Shown piece by piece: positions 7,210-16,234 of a DNA stretch of 64,000 bases. Below the pieces are notes generated by a model, which worked only from the letters and a program-made list of their open reading frames with translations, had not been told where the DNA came from and did no database searches. This stretch comes from CAZRIE01 sp964600075 (GTDB lineage Bacteria; Bacteroidota; Bacteroidia; Flavobacteriales; Flavobacteriaceae): NCBI GenBank assembly GCA_964600075.1, contig CAZRIE010000007.1:1-64000 (forward strand). The letters are read 5' to 3'. Made by a program: the position numbers and the translations under genes. How positions within the stretch are numbered: the stretch's first letter is position 1; every line of letters starts with the position of its first letter.

Positions 7210-9810
7210 ATGAACCCTAATAATTATACGATAAAATCGCAGGAAGCCCTTCAACAAGCGCAGCAACTTGCACAAAGTTTAGGCCATCAGCAGGTTGAAA
7301 ACGAACATCTATTCAAGGCGATTTGGGAGGTCGATGAGAATGTTCTACCGTTTATCCTCAAAAAGCTGAATATTAATATGGTTATCTTAAAGCAAATTCT
7401 TGACAAAGAACTGGAAAGTTTCCCTAAAGTTTCTGGTGGCGATATGATGTTTTCCCGTGAAGCCGGTAAAACTGTAAACGAAGCGAGTATTATAGCCAAG
7501 AAGATGGACGATGAATTTGTCTCCATAGAACATCTTTTGTTGGCCATTTTAAAATCGAAAAGTAAGATTGCCCAGATTCTAAAAGATCAAGGCGCAACTG
7601 AAAAAGATCTAAAAATGGCTATCGAAGAGCTTCGTAAAGGAGGAAAAGTAACTTCTCAAAGTGCGGAAGAAACTTATAATTCACTTGACAAATATGCTCG
7701 CAATTTGAACCAATTGGCCGATAGCGGTAAACTAGACCCAGTCATTGGCCGTGATGAAGAAATCCGCCGTATTCTTCAAATATTATCACGAAGAACCAAA
7801 AACAACCCCATATTGGTGGGCGAACCCGGTACGGGTAAAACAGCCATTGCCGAGGGTTTGGCACACCGTATAATTCAAGGCGACGTACCTGAAAATTTGA
7901 AGGATAAGGTTATCTATTCCTTAGATATGGGTGCTTTGATCGCTGGAGCCAAATATAAAGGCGAATTCGAAGAGCGGTTAAAATCCGTTATTAAGGAAGT
8001 CACCTCTTCCGATGGAGACATTGTGCTTTTTATTGACGAAATCCATACGTTGGTAGGTGCTGGCGGAGGGCAAGGCGCAATGGATGCCGCCAACATATTA
8101 AAACCTGCTTTGGCAAGGGGCGAGTTACGCGCCATAGGTGCAACGACTTTAGACGAGTACCAAAAATATTTTGAAAAGGATAAAGCTTTGGAACGCAGGT
8201 TCCAAAAGGTCGTCGTCAACGAACCTGATACCGAAAGTGCGATTTCCATCCTTCGGGGTATTAAAGAAAAATATGAGGCGCATCATAAAGTTCGTATTAA
8301 AGATGATGCTGTCATCGCTGCTGTCGAGCTATCGCAACGGTATATCACGAATCGGTTTTTACCCGATAAGGCTATCGATTTAATCGACGAAGCAGCTGCT
8401 AAACTTCGCATGGAAATCAACTCCAAACCGGAAGAACTCGATGTTCTTGACCGAAGAATAATGCAGCTAGAAATCGAAATAGAAGCTATTAAACGGGAAA
8501 ACGACAAAGCAAAACTGAAATCGCTAAATATTGATTTGGCCAATATTAAGGAAGATCGTAACGAGATTTTTGCTAAATGGGAAAGTGAGAAAACGGTCGT
8601 TGACAATGTTCAAAAAACAAAACACGAAATCGAGGAGTTCAAATTGGATGCGGAACGTGCCGAACGTACAGGCGACTATGGAAAAGTAGCAGAACTGCGT
8701 TATGGAAAAATTAAGGAAGCACAAGAAAAACTTGAAATCCTCCAAGCAGAACTACAAGAACAACAACGGGGCGATACCTTGATTAAAGAGGAAGTAACAA
8801 CTGAAGACATCGCCGAGGTAGTAGCTAAGTGGACAGGCATACCCGTTACAAAAATGTTACAGAGCGAACGCGAAAAATTGTTGAAACTCGAAGATGTGTT
8901 ACACAAACGTGTCGTAGGCCAAGAAGAGGCCATTCAAGCAGTTTCGGATGCCATACGCCGAAGTAGGGCCGGATTGCAAGATGCTAAACGCCCGATCGGA
9001 TCCTTTCTATTTCTAGGTACCACGGGGGTCGGCAAGACCGAATTGGCAAAAACATTGGCATCTTATCTGTTCGACGATGAAAATGCGATGACCCGTATCG
9101 ATATGAGCGAGTACCAAGAACGCCATTCTGTGAGTCGCTTGGTCGGTGCACCTCCGGGTTACGTAGGCTATGATGAAGGTGGGCAGTTAACCGAAGCGGT
9201 GCGTCGACGCCCTTACTCGGTAGTATTGCTCGATGAAATTGAAAAAGCACATCCCGATACATTCAATGTTCTGTTACAGGTTTTGGATGAAGGAAGATTG
9301 ACGGACAATAAAGGCCGAGTTGCCGATTTCAAAAACACGATTATCATTATGACCAGTAATATGGGAAGCCATATAATACAGGAAAAATTTGAGGACAGTA
9401 ATGATATCTATAGTGCCACTGAAGCAGCCCGTGTTGAAGTCTTGGGATTACTTCGGAAGACGATACGTCCTGAATTTTTGAACCGCATCGATGACATCAT
9501 TATGTTTACCCCGTTGAGTAAGGAGGATATTACTAAAATCGTTGGGCTACAGCTAGATCACTTGAAAAAAATGTTAGCAAAACAACACATTACTATCGAT
9601 GCAACGGATGAAGCGATCGCTTACTTGGCCGAAAAGGGCTATGACCCCCAATATGGCGCGAGACCTATTAAGCGTGTAATTCAAAAAGAAGTGTTGAATA
9701 TACTATCAAAAGAACTACTAAGCGGAGCTGTTTCGGCCGAGAGCATTGTTCTTATCGATTCTTTTGAGGATAATCTGGTTTTCAGAAATCAAGAGGAGCT
9801 AGTAAAATAG
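7210..9810 (+). CDS. clpB: ATP-dependent chaperone ClpB
   Basis: ClpB is a hexameric AAA+ disaggregase that works with DnaK to rescue aggregated proteins in the cytosol. The 866-residue sequence has the Clp N domain (about 1-145), NBD1 with Walker A GEPGTGKT (204-211) and Walker B LFIDEIHT (about 273-280), the coiled-coil middle domain (about 400-530), NBD2 with Walker A GTTGVGKT (603-610) and the C-terminal D2-small domain. The length and the middle domain separate it from ClpA and ClpC. A strong terminator follows. No heat-shock operator could be identified in the 164 bp upstream. Confidence 0.98.
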   Translation: MNPNNYTIKSQEALQQAQQLAQSLGHQQVENEHLFKAIWEVDENVLPFILKKLNINMVILKQILDKELESFPKVSGGDMMFSREAGKTVNEASIIAKKMDDEFVSIEHLLLAILKSKSKIAQILKDQGATEKDLKMAIEELRKGGKVTSQSAEETYNSLDKYARNLNQLADSGKLDPVIGRDEEIRRILQILSRRTKNNPILVGEPGTGKTAIAEGLAHRIIQGDVPENLKDKVIYSLDMGALIAGAKYKGEFEERLKSVIKEVTSSDGDIVLFIDEIHTLVGAGGGQGAMDAANILKPALARGELRAIGATTLDEYQKYFEKDKALERRFQKVVVNEPDTESAISILRGIKEKYEAHHKVRIKDDAVIAAVELSQRYITNRFLPDKAIDLIDEAAAKLRMEINSKPEELDVLDRRIMQLEIEIEAIKRENDKAKLKSLNIDLANIKEDRNEIFAKWESEKTVVDNVQKTKHEIEEFKLDAERAERTGDYGKVAELRYGKIKEAQEKLEILQAELQEQQRGDTLIKEEVTTEDIAEVVAKWTGIPVTKMLQSEREKLLKLEDVLHKRVVGQEEAIQAVSDAIRRSRAGLQDAKRPIGSFLFLGTTGVGKTELAKTLASYLFDDENAMTRIDMSEYQERHSVSRLVGAPPGYVGYDEGGQLTEAVRRRPYSVVLLDEIEKAHPDTFNVLLQVLDEGRLTDNKGRVADFKNTIIIMTSNMGSHIIQEKFEDSNDIYSATEAARVEVLGLLRKTIRPEFLNRIDDIIMFTPLSKEDITKIVGLQLDHLKKMLAKQHITIDATDEAIAYLAEKGYDPQYGARPIKRVIQKEVLNILSKELLSGAVSAESIVLIDSFEDNLVFRNQEELVK

Positions 9811-9833
9811 ACTAACATCAAGTAAAGATATTA

Positions 9834-9865
9834 GGGCATCTGCATTTAGGATGCCCTTTTTTTTT
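9834..9865 (+). terminator. clpB intrinsic terminator
   Basis: GGGCATC (9834-9840) pairs with GATGCCC (9850-9856), followed by nine T residues. Confidence 0.9.
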
Positions 9866-9923
9866 GGAATGTTATATACCATGCAGTATATAATTTTTTT
9901 ATCTTCGTATAAAACTTAACTGA

Positions 9924-10520
9924 ATGACTACCAAAGCCGAAAGAACTACCGCTTATATCATCGAAACCGTTGCACCGATTTTCAACAAACTTGGTTATGT
10001 CGGTACAAGCATGAGCGACCTCACAGAAGCCACGGGACTGACCAAGGGTGCATTATATGGTAATTTTGAGAACAAGGAAGCCTTGGCTTTATCTGCGTTT
10101 GAATACAATAGCAAAAACCTGCTGGCAAAAATCGATGAAGTATTGGCGATTGAAGGCAGTTCATTGGACAAGGTTTATGCCCTTACAGATTTTTACAGGA
10201 ACTATGATGCGTTTACGGCCGACTTGGGCGGATGTCCAATACTAAATACAGGCGTTGACTCACAACATAATAATCGATTGCTTGCTGCTGCTAGTCGTGA
10301 AGCCATTAAAGAAATTGAAGGTAAAATTGCACTGGTTTTAGAGAATGGAATAAATAGCAACGAACTCAAATTACCCGTTACCCCACTACAGTTTGCAAAG
10401 CAATTGTTTACAATGGTTCAAGGTGCAGTAGCCATGTCGACCATAACGCGAGACAAAAAATATTTGGTGAATACCGTTGCCTATCTAGAAGTACTTATAA
10501 AAAAGGAACTCAAGAAGTAG
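9924..10520 (+). CDS. TetR/AcrR family transcriptional regulator
   Basis: The 198-residue protein has an N-terminal TetR helix-turn-helix (about 28-50: MSDLTEATGLTKGALYGNF) and a helical ligand/dimer domain. The latter includes a GGCPILNTGVD motif typical of a TetR subgroup that senses small electrophiles or thiol-reactive compounds, although that is only a resemblance. The regulator has no divergently transcribed partner: clpB lies upstream on the same strand behind a terminator, and the next gene converges. Its targets are unknown. Confidence 0.93.
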   Translation: MTTKAERTTAYIIETVAPIFNKLGYVGTSMSDLTEATGLTKGALYGNFENKEALALSAFEYNSKNLLAKIDEVLAIEGSSLDKVYALTDFYRNYDAFTADLGGCPILNTGVDSQHNNRLLAAASREAIKEIEGKIALVLENGINSNELKLPVTPLQFAKQLFTMVQGAVAMSTITRDKKYLVNTVAYLEVLIKKELKK

Positions 10521-10723
10521 CCCCTATTATCATCAGACAAAACAACAAAGTTTTGGTTGAACCTAACAGGCTATTTTCATCATTAAAGGTTTCCAGCACT
10601 TTATTGGACAAAGCAAGGGCTCAAACACTACAACTTCGTTGTTCATAAAAACTCCTTCAACTTTCAGAATGCCTAGTTTAGTGACCAATAAAGCATAGAT
10701 TTTTTGGAGTCTTCCTAAAGGTA

Positions 10724-12421
10724 TTAGTCGCCGACTACCCTAAAAATCCATGTTTCTCCGGAATACGTGCCCTCTAATTTGCTATCTCTTGCTTGTCTAG
10801 CTTCTTTCATGGTAGGGTAACGATTCAAATACACATAATTATATTTGTTCGTACTACGAATGAATGCCCTTGGTTCTAGACCTTTTTTCTTCATAGCTAG
10901 CATAAAGGCGTCGAAATACTTTTTGGTTCCGAAAACATTTGCAATCAGGTAGTAGCCCGGTAGCAACCCAGCTTCGGTTTTGACCTCCTCATATTTTTCG
11001 TCCGCTTCTGGTTTATCGGCCTCATTTTGTACACCAATTTTATATTCCTCGGCCTTTTTCTTCACCTCTAAAGTTGCTTTTCGCCTTACTTCCAGCGCCA
11101 CCGCAATTAGAGAATCTTGTTTGCGCTTTTGCTCCCCTTTCAAAGCTTCGGCCTGGTTGGTCCTATTTATCGAATCGAGTTTTAGGGCCTGTTCTTTCTG
11201 TTGGGCCTCAACTAAAGCTGCCGCCTTCTTCGATTGCTCTTTGGCCTCTACCTCCAATTGTTTCTGGAATACCCGAGCTGCCAACGCAGTTTCCTTTGCT
11301 ATTTTGGCTATTGAATCTTGCACCATCCTTTCCTGTTTGCGTTGCTGTTTCTCATCTTCTTTGGCAAATTTTTCCACGGCCTTTTCATCTACTACAACAT
11401 CCTCCGCTTTTTCAAGTTCTTTTTCGACAATTTCTTTTTGATCTTGTGCCTGTTCTAACTGAAGAAGCGCATTTTCATCTTCCTCCAAATAAAATCCGAC
11501 TACTTTATGTCGTTCCTCAGGCTTGCCAAAAAAATATGCAGCCATAAGTTCGAACGATGATTCGGTACTGATCGAGGCACTAGTGCCGAACTCGACCAGT
11601 GCGCCTACAGAAAGATGCTTGAAAAAAGTTCCTCCAAGACCTACTGCATAGCCATAAAAATTGTTGTAGCCTATCTGACCCCAATATTTATTGGTGTTCA
11701 AAAGAGTATTAAAACCAACTTGGTTCGATTGGCCCGGTATGGTTCTCAAATACATCGATGGCCTCAAAAAAGCATTGGGAACGGAGCCCAGTGTAATCGG
11801 GAAGTCATAGGAGAGGAGTGACATGAAAATTTTATCCTCCTTTTCACTATTGGTCTCTTTGGCCGTGAAATTATAATCAAAAAGGTTTTCCGACGCTATA
11901 CTTAGTGTTAACCGTTCTATTGATAAACTTGCACCGGGTGCCATTTGAAGTATAAAATCATTAGCAACCGTTGGTAGTGGTAATGGAACATTGGGATCTG
12001 TCGGAAATCTATCATCGGCCAATGTTTGCTTGAAAGCAAACACATTTAGGCCTAAAGTCAATTTTACGATAGAATTAAATTCTAGTTGATAGGCATAGTT
12101 CAAAGCACCTCCGGTGTTAAAAAACACCCCTGTATTGTGTTGAAAAAAAGCAACACCCGCAGCCGATTTGTCATTTAGCTTTCTAGTATAGTTCAGAAAC
12201 ATTGTGGTCGGATCCGCATCAATATCTTGCCCCTGCCACCGCACCCAAAAAGCTAAGGATTCCGGGTTATTACGATCTAAAGAGAATGCAGGATTGAACA
12301 AACTAGCATTGTAGGTTGTCAAATTGTGTTGCCTAAGATCTGCAGGAAGGCGTGCATCTTTCTGCCCATAGGTCGCCAGAAAAAAAAATGAAAACAAGAA
12401 AATAGGTATTATCCTTAACAT
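10724..12421 (-). CDS. PorP/SprF-type outer-membrane protein with SPOR-like tail
   Basis: The first ~300 residues match the PorP/SprF family, beta-barrel proteins of type IX secretion and gliding (signal peptide ending ATYGQ, ASLFNPAFSLDRNNPESLAFW, VGLGGTFFKHLSVGALVEFG). A ~190-residue Lys/Glu/Ala-rich coiled coil follows, then a C-terminal domain resembling SPOR (GYYLIANVFGTKKYF, YVYLNRYPTMKEA, WIFRVV), the fold that binds denuded peptidoglycan glycans. I chose ATG 12421 because it gives a normal signal peptide; an upstream ATG at 12481 would add 20 basic/hydrophobic residues. The fusion could tie a secretion barrel to the cell wall. No SprE/SprF partner or large adhesin lies nearby. Confidence 0.85.
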   Translation of the reverse strand: MLRIIPIFLFSFFFLATYGQKDARLPADLRQHNLTTYNASLFNPAFSLDRNNPESLAFWVRWQGQDIDADPTTMFLNYTRKLNDKSAAGVAFFQHNTGVFFNTGGALNYAYQLEFNSIVKLTLGLNVFAFKQTLADDRFPTDPNVPLPLPTVANDFILQMAPGASLSIERLTLSIASENLFDYNFTAKETNSEKEDKIFMSLLSYDFPITLGSVPNAFLRPSMYLRTIPGQSNQVGFNTLLNTNKYWGQIGYNNFYGYAVGLGGTFFKHLSVGALVEFGTSASISTESSFELMAAYFFGKPEERHKVVGFYLEEDENALLQLEQAQDQKEIVEKELEKAEDVVVDEKAVEKFAKEDEKQQRKQERMVQDSIAKIAKETALAARVFQKQLEVEAKEQSKKAAALVEAQQKEQALKLDSINRTNQAEALKGEQKRKQDSLIAVALEVRRKATLEVKKKAEEYKIGVQNEADKPEADEKYEEVKTEAGLLPGYYLIANVFGTKKYFDAFMLAMKKKGLEPRAFIRSTNKYNYVYLNRYPTMKEARQARDSKLEGTYSGETWIFRVVGD

Positions 12422-12522
12422 AAGCAAAAGAACAAAAACAAGTAGCCGTACATACTTTTTTCGTATTAATTTAGTTAACAATTATGCAAGAGTTTTCAAC
12501 CAACCAAAAAACATCTTCGATT

Positions 12523-13077
12523 ATGAAACGCACGAATCTGATATATGTTGTAATACTTTTCTTAGGTCTTACTAGCTGCAAAGAAGACCATAAAAACGCC
12601 GATGAAATAAATACGGAGAAGGTAGTTTCGACATTTTATTTTATTAGACATGCAGAGAAAGAACGTTCCAATTCTGAGAACGTTGACCCAGAATTAAATC
12701 AAAGGGGGTTAGGAAGGGCTATGCATTGGGCAGAAATTCTCGACGATATCGAATTAGATGCCATTTACACTACGGATTACGAAAGAACAGCGATGACGGC
12801 AGCACCAATTTCAGTTAAGAAAGACATTACGGTTCAATACTACGAGCCACAAAATGTTGACATCGAACAGTTCAAAGCAGACAACCTTTATAGAAATGTT
12901 CTTATAGTAGGTCACAGCAATACAACTCCAGATTTTGTAAATAAGATGATCGGTGAGGACAAATACTATGAAATGGAGGATGACGATAACGGTAGTCTAT
13001 TTATTGTACAGACCGTAAACAAAAAGATAACTTCACAACGTTTGCATATCAATTGTAACTGCCCAAAGGAGCGGTGA
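12523..13077 (+). CDS. Histidine-phosphatase-fold lipoprotein
   Basis: The phosphoglycerate-mutase/histidine phosphatase signature is FIRHAEKER, with the nucleophile His in RHAEK. A second conserved His lies in LIVGHSNTTPD. The protein begins with a lipoprotein signal (LTSC lipobox), so it is probably exported and anchored. I used the internal ATG at 12523 because it starts the signal peptide; the longer frame from 12484 adds a hydrophilic leader. The substrate is unknown, and secreted members of this superfamily include phytases and general phosphatases. Confidence 0.85.
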   Translation: MKRTNLIYVVILFLGLTSCKEDHKNADEINTEKVVSTFYFIRHAEKERSNSENVDPELNQRGLGRAMHWAEILDDIELDAIYTTDYERTAMTAAPISVKKDITVQYYEPQNVDIEQFKADNLYRNVLIVGHSNTTPDFVNKMIGEDKYYEMEDDDNGSLFIVQTVNKKITSQRLHINCNCPKER

Positions 13078-13175
13078 TTTCAGAACTTCCATTATCTAAA
13101 TTATAGTTGTTAGCTCTAAATGAAAAATATAAGCTTCTTAAAACTTGGTAATTGCATTAATTCAAGCAACTTCCC

Positions 13176-13183
13176 TATTTTTG
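13176..13183 (+). promoter_or_regulatory. smpB -7 box abutting the start codon
   Basis: TATTTTTG ends only four bases before the smpB ATG. If used, transcription would begin at or just beside the start codon, giving a nearly leaderless mRNA. Confidence 0.5.
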
Positions 13184-13187
13184 TGGG

Positions 13188-13652
13188 ATGGTTCAGAAGA
13201 ACATCAATATCAAAAACAAAAAGGCCAAATTCGAATATGAGCTTTTAGAAACTTACGTCGCAGGCATCGTATTGGTGGGTACCGAGATAAAATCTATTCG
13301 TGAGGGAAAGGCATCTATCTCACAGAGCTTTTGTGAATTTAATGATAATGGGGAACTATTTGTTATCAATATGCAGGTCGACGAATATTCTCACGCCTCC
13401 CATTTCAACCATAAACCAAAAGCAGAGCGTAAATTATTGATGAACCGCCGAGAACTGAAAAAGCTACAAAAAGAGGTCAACACTTCGGGTCTCACTATTG
13501 TACCTCTCAATCTCTTTATCAATGACCGCGGCTTGGCGAAGGTTAAAATCGCTTTGGCAAAAGGTAAAAAACTTTATGACAAAAGAGAAACAATAAAGGA
13601 TCGGGACAACAAACGAGATCTTTCCCGTATCAAGAAAAGTTTCAATAATTAG
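13188..13652 (+). CDS. smpB: SsrA-binding protein SmpB
   Basis: SmpB binds tmRNA and delivers it to stalled ribosomes for trans-translation. The 154-residue length and motifs are standard: INIKNKKAKFEYELLETYVAGIVLVGTEIKSIR at the N-terminus (mostly the OB-fold), NMQVDEYSHA, and the basic C-terminal tail (KLYDKRETIKDRDNKRDLSR) that mimics mRNA. The ATG at 13188 gives the family N-terminus but leaves only four bases after a TAnnTTTG box. tmRNA itself (ssrA) was not found in the window. The next gene, pcm, converges with a 27-bp gap. Confidence 0.98.
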   Translation: MVQKNINIKNKKAKFEYELLETYVAGIVLVGTEIKSIREGKASISQSFCEFNDNGELFVINMQVDEYSHASHFNHKPKAERKLLMNRRELKKLQKEVNTSGLTIVPLNLFINDRGLAKVKIALAKGKKLYDKRETIKDRDNKRDLSRIKKSFNN

Positions 13653-13679
13653 AAACTTCGCAGTTCAAAAGGAATGGCC

Positions 13680-14321
13680 TTAATTCTTATTCTCCAAAAG
13701 AGGTACAAACCGGAAAGAACCGAACTCCTTCTTTTCAAATTCCTTTTCCGAGTTTCTGATATATAAAGTCATAATCTGGTCGTCGGTGCCTACGGGAATT
13801 ACCAGCCGCCCACCTACTTTGAGCTGTGCCATCAGGGGCTTTGGTACTTTTGGAGCGCCAGCGGTCACTATAATCCCATCGAACGGACCTTCTTCGGGCA
13901 AACCCTTATAGCCATCGCCGAAAATGGTTTTCTTTGGGCGATAGCCCATTTTACTAAAAAACAGTTTAGTTTTTTTAAAAAGTTCTTGCTGTCTTTCAAT
14001 GGTATAGACCTTGGTTTTCATTTGTAATAAAACTGTAGTCTGGTAACCACTTCCGGTGCCTATTTCAAGTATTTTTTGGCCTGGCTTAACCTCAAGTAAT
14101 TGCGTTTGGAAAGCAACCGTATACGGTTGGGATATCGTTTGCTCGGCAGCAATTGGAAAAGCCTTATCTTGATATGCATGGCCCTCAAAACTACTGTCCA
14201 TGAACAAATGGCGAGGTACCGTACGAATGGCAGCAAGCACTTTTTTATCAGAAATACCCTTGCCCACCAAAATATCGGCGAGTTTGTTGCGCATTCCCCT
14301 ATGTTTTAACGTATCCTTCAA
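13680..14321 (-). CDS. pcm: Protein-L-isoaspartate O-methyltransferase
   Basis: Pcm methylates L-isoaspartyl residues that form in ageing proteins, starting their repair, and uses SAM in the cytosol. The 213-residue sequence has the family N-terminus (AIRTVPRHLFM), the QTISQPYTVAFQTQLLE region and SAM motif I (ILEIGTGSGYQTT), then DGIIVTAGAPKVP and LVIPVG. The length is typical. It is followed on the other strand by smpB with no room for a terminator of its own, and its upstream 166 bp contains an A/T-rich repeat tract. Confidence 0.96.
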   Translation of the reverse strand: MKDTLKHRGMRNKLADILVGKGISDKKVLAAIRTVPRHLFMDSSFEGHAYQDKAFPIAAEQTISQPYTVAFQTQLLEVKPGQKILEIGTGSGYQTTVLLQMKTKVYTIERQQELFKKTKLFFSKMGYRPKKTIFGDGYKGLPEEGPFDGIIVTAGAPKVPKPLMAQLKVGGRLVIPVGTDDQIMTLYIRNSEKEFEKKEFGSFRFVPLLENKN

Positions 14322-14344
14322 TGGTTTGGTTTTGGAGGGTAAAG

Positions 14345-14460
14345 TTAGAACGTAAAATTCAAATTACAAACACCATTTTCAAATGAATATTTCTTGCGTG
14401 AGGTTCTAAAATTTGAAATTTGAAACAATGGAAACTTGAAACCTGAAACTCAGAAACTAT
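14345..14460. repeat. Degenerate AATTTGAAA/ACTTGAAA tract
   Basis: The intergenic DNA is built of imperfect repeats such as AAATTTGAAATTTGAAAC and GGAAACTTGAAACCTGAAAC. Similar tracts recur at several gene ends in this window (25885-25948, 31243-31279, 33600-33652, 50615-50655). Confidence 0.5.
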
Positions 14461-14463
14461 CCT

Positions 14464-14471
14464 TATTTTTG
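14464..14471 (+). promoter_or_regulatory. -7 box of the oxidoreductase gene
   Basis: TATTTTTG, a full match to TAnnTTTG, lies 16 bp before the ATG at 14488. Confidence 0.5.
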
Positions 14472-14487
14472 AGGCAAAGAGGAATAC

Positions 14488-15456
14488 ATGTTAAAAGTAG
14501 GTGTTTTAGGCGCGGGCCATTTGGGTAAGATTCATTTACGACTGCTTAATGAGTCGGAGAAATATGAACTGATCGGTTTTTATGATGCCGATGCGATAAA
14601 CGGACAAAAAGTTGCAGCAGAATTTGGATATCGTTATTTCGACAACATCAACAAACTAATAGATTCAGTAGATGTTGTTGATATCGTAACCCCTACCCTC
14701 TCCCATTTTGATTGTGCCAAAAAAGCAATCGAAAAAGGTAAGCATACTTTTATTGAAAAGCCTATTACAAAGACCTTCGAAGAAGCTTCGGAGTTACTGC
14801 TACTCGAAAAGCAATATGGTGTAAAAGGTCAAGTAGGGCATGTAGAACGTTTCAATCCCGCTTTTTCAGCCGTAAAACATCAGATTGAAAATCCGATGTT
14901 CATCGAAAGTCATCGCCTAGCAGAATTCAACCCAAGGGGCACCGATGTTCCAGTGGTATTAGACCTGATGATTCACGATATCGATGCGATTTTAAGTGTA
15001 GTAGATTCCAAGGTAAAACAGATCAATGCAAGTGGTGTCTCTGTCATTAGTAGTTCCCCTGATATAGCCAATGCCCGTATCGAATTCGAAAATGGTTGTG
15101 TCGCGAACCTAACGGCCAGTCGCATTTCACTAAAAAATATGCGTAAATCTCGTTTCTTTCAACGGGATGCGTATATCTCAGTAGATTTTCTAGAAAAAAA
15201 GGTTGAAGTTGTTAAAATGAAGGATGCTCCAGAAGTCGCCGGTGATTTCGATATGATACTTCAAAATGCAGAAGGGCAGAAAAAACAAATCTATTTCGAG
15301 AATCCGAATGTGGATGAAAACAACGCGATTCTTGACGAACTGGAAACCTTTGCTGATGCCATTGCTAACGACTCTGTTCCAATTGTTAGTTTGACCCAGG
15401 GTACACAGGCCTTGAAAGTAGCTTTGCAAATTATTGAATCTTTCAAAAAGGAATAA
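14488..15456 (+). CDS. Gfo/Idh/MocA family oxidoreductase
   Basis: This 322-residue NAD(P)-dependent oxidoreductase has an N-terminal Rossmann fold (GVLGAGHLGKIH, residues 4-15), the EKPITKT motif with catalytic-site Lys (about 91-97) and the C-terminal Gfo/Idh/MocA beta-sheet domain. A His pair in the second domain (LMIHDIDAI) is usual. The substrate is probably a sugar or cyclitol-like alcohol, but it cannot be told from sequence. Homologues in this order are widespread single-copy genes of Flavobacteriaceae, often followed by YggS as here (60 bp), which suggests a housekeeping role. Confidence 0.92.
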   Translation: MLKVGVLGAGHLGKIHLRLLNESEKYELIGFYDADAINGQKVAAEFGYRYFDNINKLIDSVDVVDIVTPTLSHFDCAKKAIEKGKHTFIEKPITKTFEEASELLLLEKQYGVKGQVGHVERFNPAFSAVKHQIENPMFIESHRLAEFNPRGTDVPVVLDLMIHDIDAILSVVDSKVKQINASGVSVISSSPDIANARIEFENGCVANLTASRISLKNMRKSRFFQRDAYISVDFLEKKVEVVKMKDAPEVAGDFDMILQNAEGQKKQIYFENPNVDENNAILDELETFADAIANDSVPIVSLTQGTQALKVALQIIESFKKE

Positions 15457-15516
15457 AAAGTCAGTTAAGGAATCTAGACTACATCTATTTCTATTGACTT
15501 TTATATATATATCAAA

Positions 15517-16170
15517 ATGCCTATACAGGAAAATCTGCGAAAAATACTTAAAACTCTACCTCAGGATGTGACCCTCGTCGCCGTATCCAAAACCAAACCC
15601 AATAGTGCCCTTCAGGAAGCCTATGATGCAGGGCAGCGTATTTTTGGTGAAAACAAGATTCAAGAAATGGTGGAAAAATGGAAGCAGCTTCCCAAAGACA
15701 TCGAATGGCATATGATAGGCCACTTACAGCGAAACAAGGTAAAGTATATGGTCAAATTCGTTTCTCTCGTTCATGGTGTTGATAGTTTTAGGCTTCTAAA
15801 AGAAATTAATAAAAAGGCACAGCAACAAAACAGAACTATAAATTGCCTACTACAGATGCACATCGCCGAAGAAGACACAAAATTTGGTTTGGATAAATCA
15901 GACCTTGAAGAAATCATCAATTCAAAAGAGTTCAAGGACCTAAAAAATGTCAAAGTAAAAGGCCTAATGGGCATGGCCACATTTACAGATGATAAAACGC
16001 AGGTGCGGAGGGAATTTAAACAGCTCAAGTCACTGTTCGAAACTCTAAAAATTGAACTCCCTGAAATGAACGTGCTGTCTATGGGCATGAGTGGAGACTA
16101 CCAAATTGCAATCGAAGAGGGCAGTAATATGGTTCGCATAGGGAGTAGTATTTTCGGAGAGAGAAATTAA
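15517..16170 (+). CDS. YggS family PLP homeostasis protein
   Basis: The protein is an alanine-racemase-like PLP-binding barrel without a second domain, the YggS/PLPBP family, which buffers pyridoxal phosphate and affects amino-acid balance. The PLP lysine is Lys25 in LVAVSKTKP. Other family motifs are GENKIQEMVEKW, WHMIGHLQRNK and the phosphate-binding end MGMSGDYQIAIEEGSNMVRIG. At 217 residues it is normal in size. It follows the oxidoreductase gene by 60 bp, and the region between is T/A-rich without a clear -7 box. Confidence 0.95.
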   Translation: MPIQENLRKILKTLPQDVTLVAVSKTKPNSALQEAYDAGQRIFGENKIQEMVEKWKQLPKDIEWHMIGHLQRNKVKYMVKFVSLVHGVDSFRLLKEINKKAQQQNRTINCLLQMHIAEEDTKFGLDKSDLEEIINSKEFKDLKNVKVKGLMGMATFTDDKTQVRREFKQLKSLFETLKIELPEMNVLSMGMSGDYQIAIEEGSNMVRIGSSIFGERN

Positions 16171-16210
16171 CACGAACTAGCCCTCGAAAACTGAGACAAA
16201 TGGGAATACG

Positions 16211-16218
16211 TATCTTTG
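16211..16218 (+). promoter_or_regulatory. -7 box before the exonuclease operon
   Basis: TATCTTTG matches TAnnTTTG and lies 16 bp before the ATG at 16235. It may drive the exonuclease, channel, miaA and gntK run. Confidence 0.5.
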
Positions 16219-16234
16219 AGTGACCAAAAAATAA

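Noticed and set aside
10980..11547. Long antisense frames (153 and 157 codons) opposite the PorP/SprF gene
   Set aside because: They are shadows of the Lys/Glu/Ala-rich coiled coil; the Ser- and Phe-rich or Leu/Pro-rich products have no plausible fold.
12421..12523. Long start versions of the PorP/SprF gene (12481) and the phosphatase lipoprotein (12484)
   Set aside because: Both would add residues before clear signal peptides and leave no space for divergent promoters between the genes.
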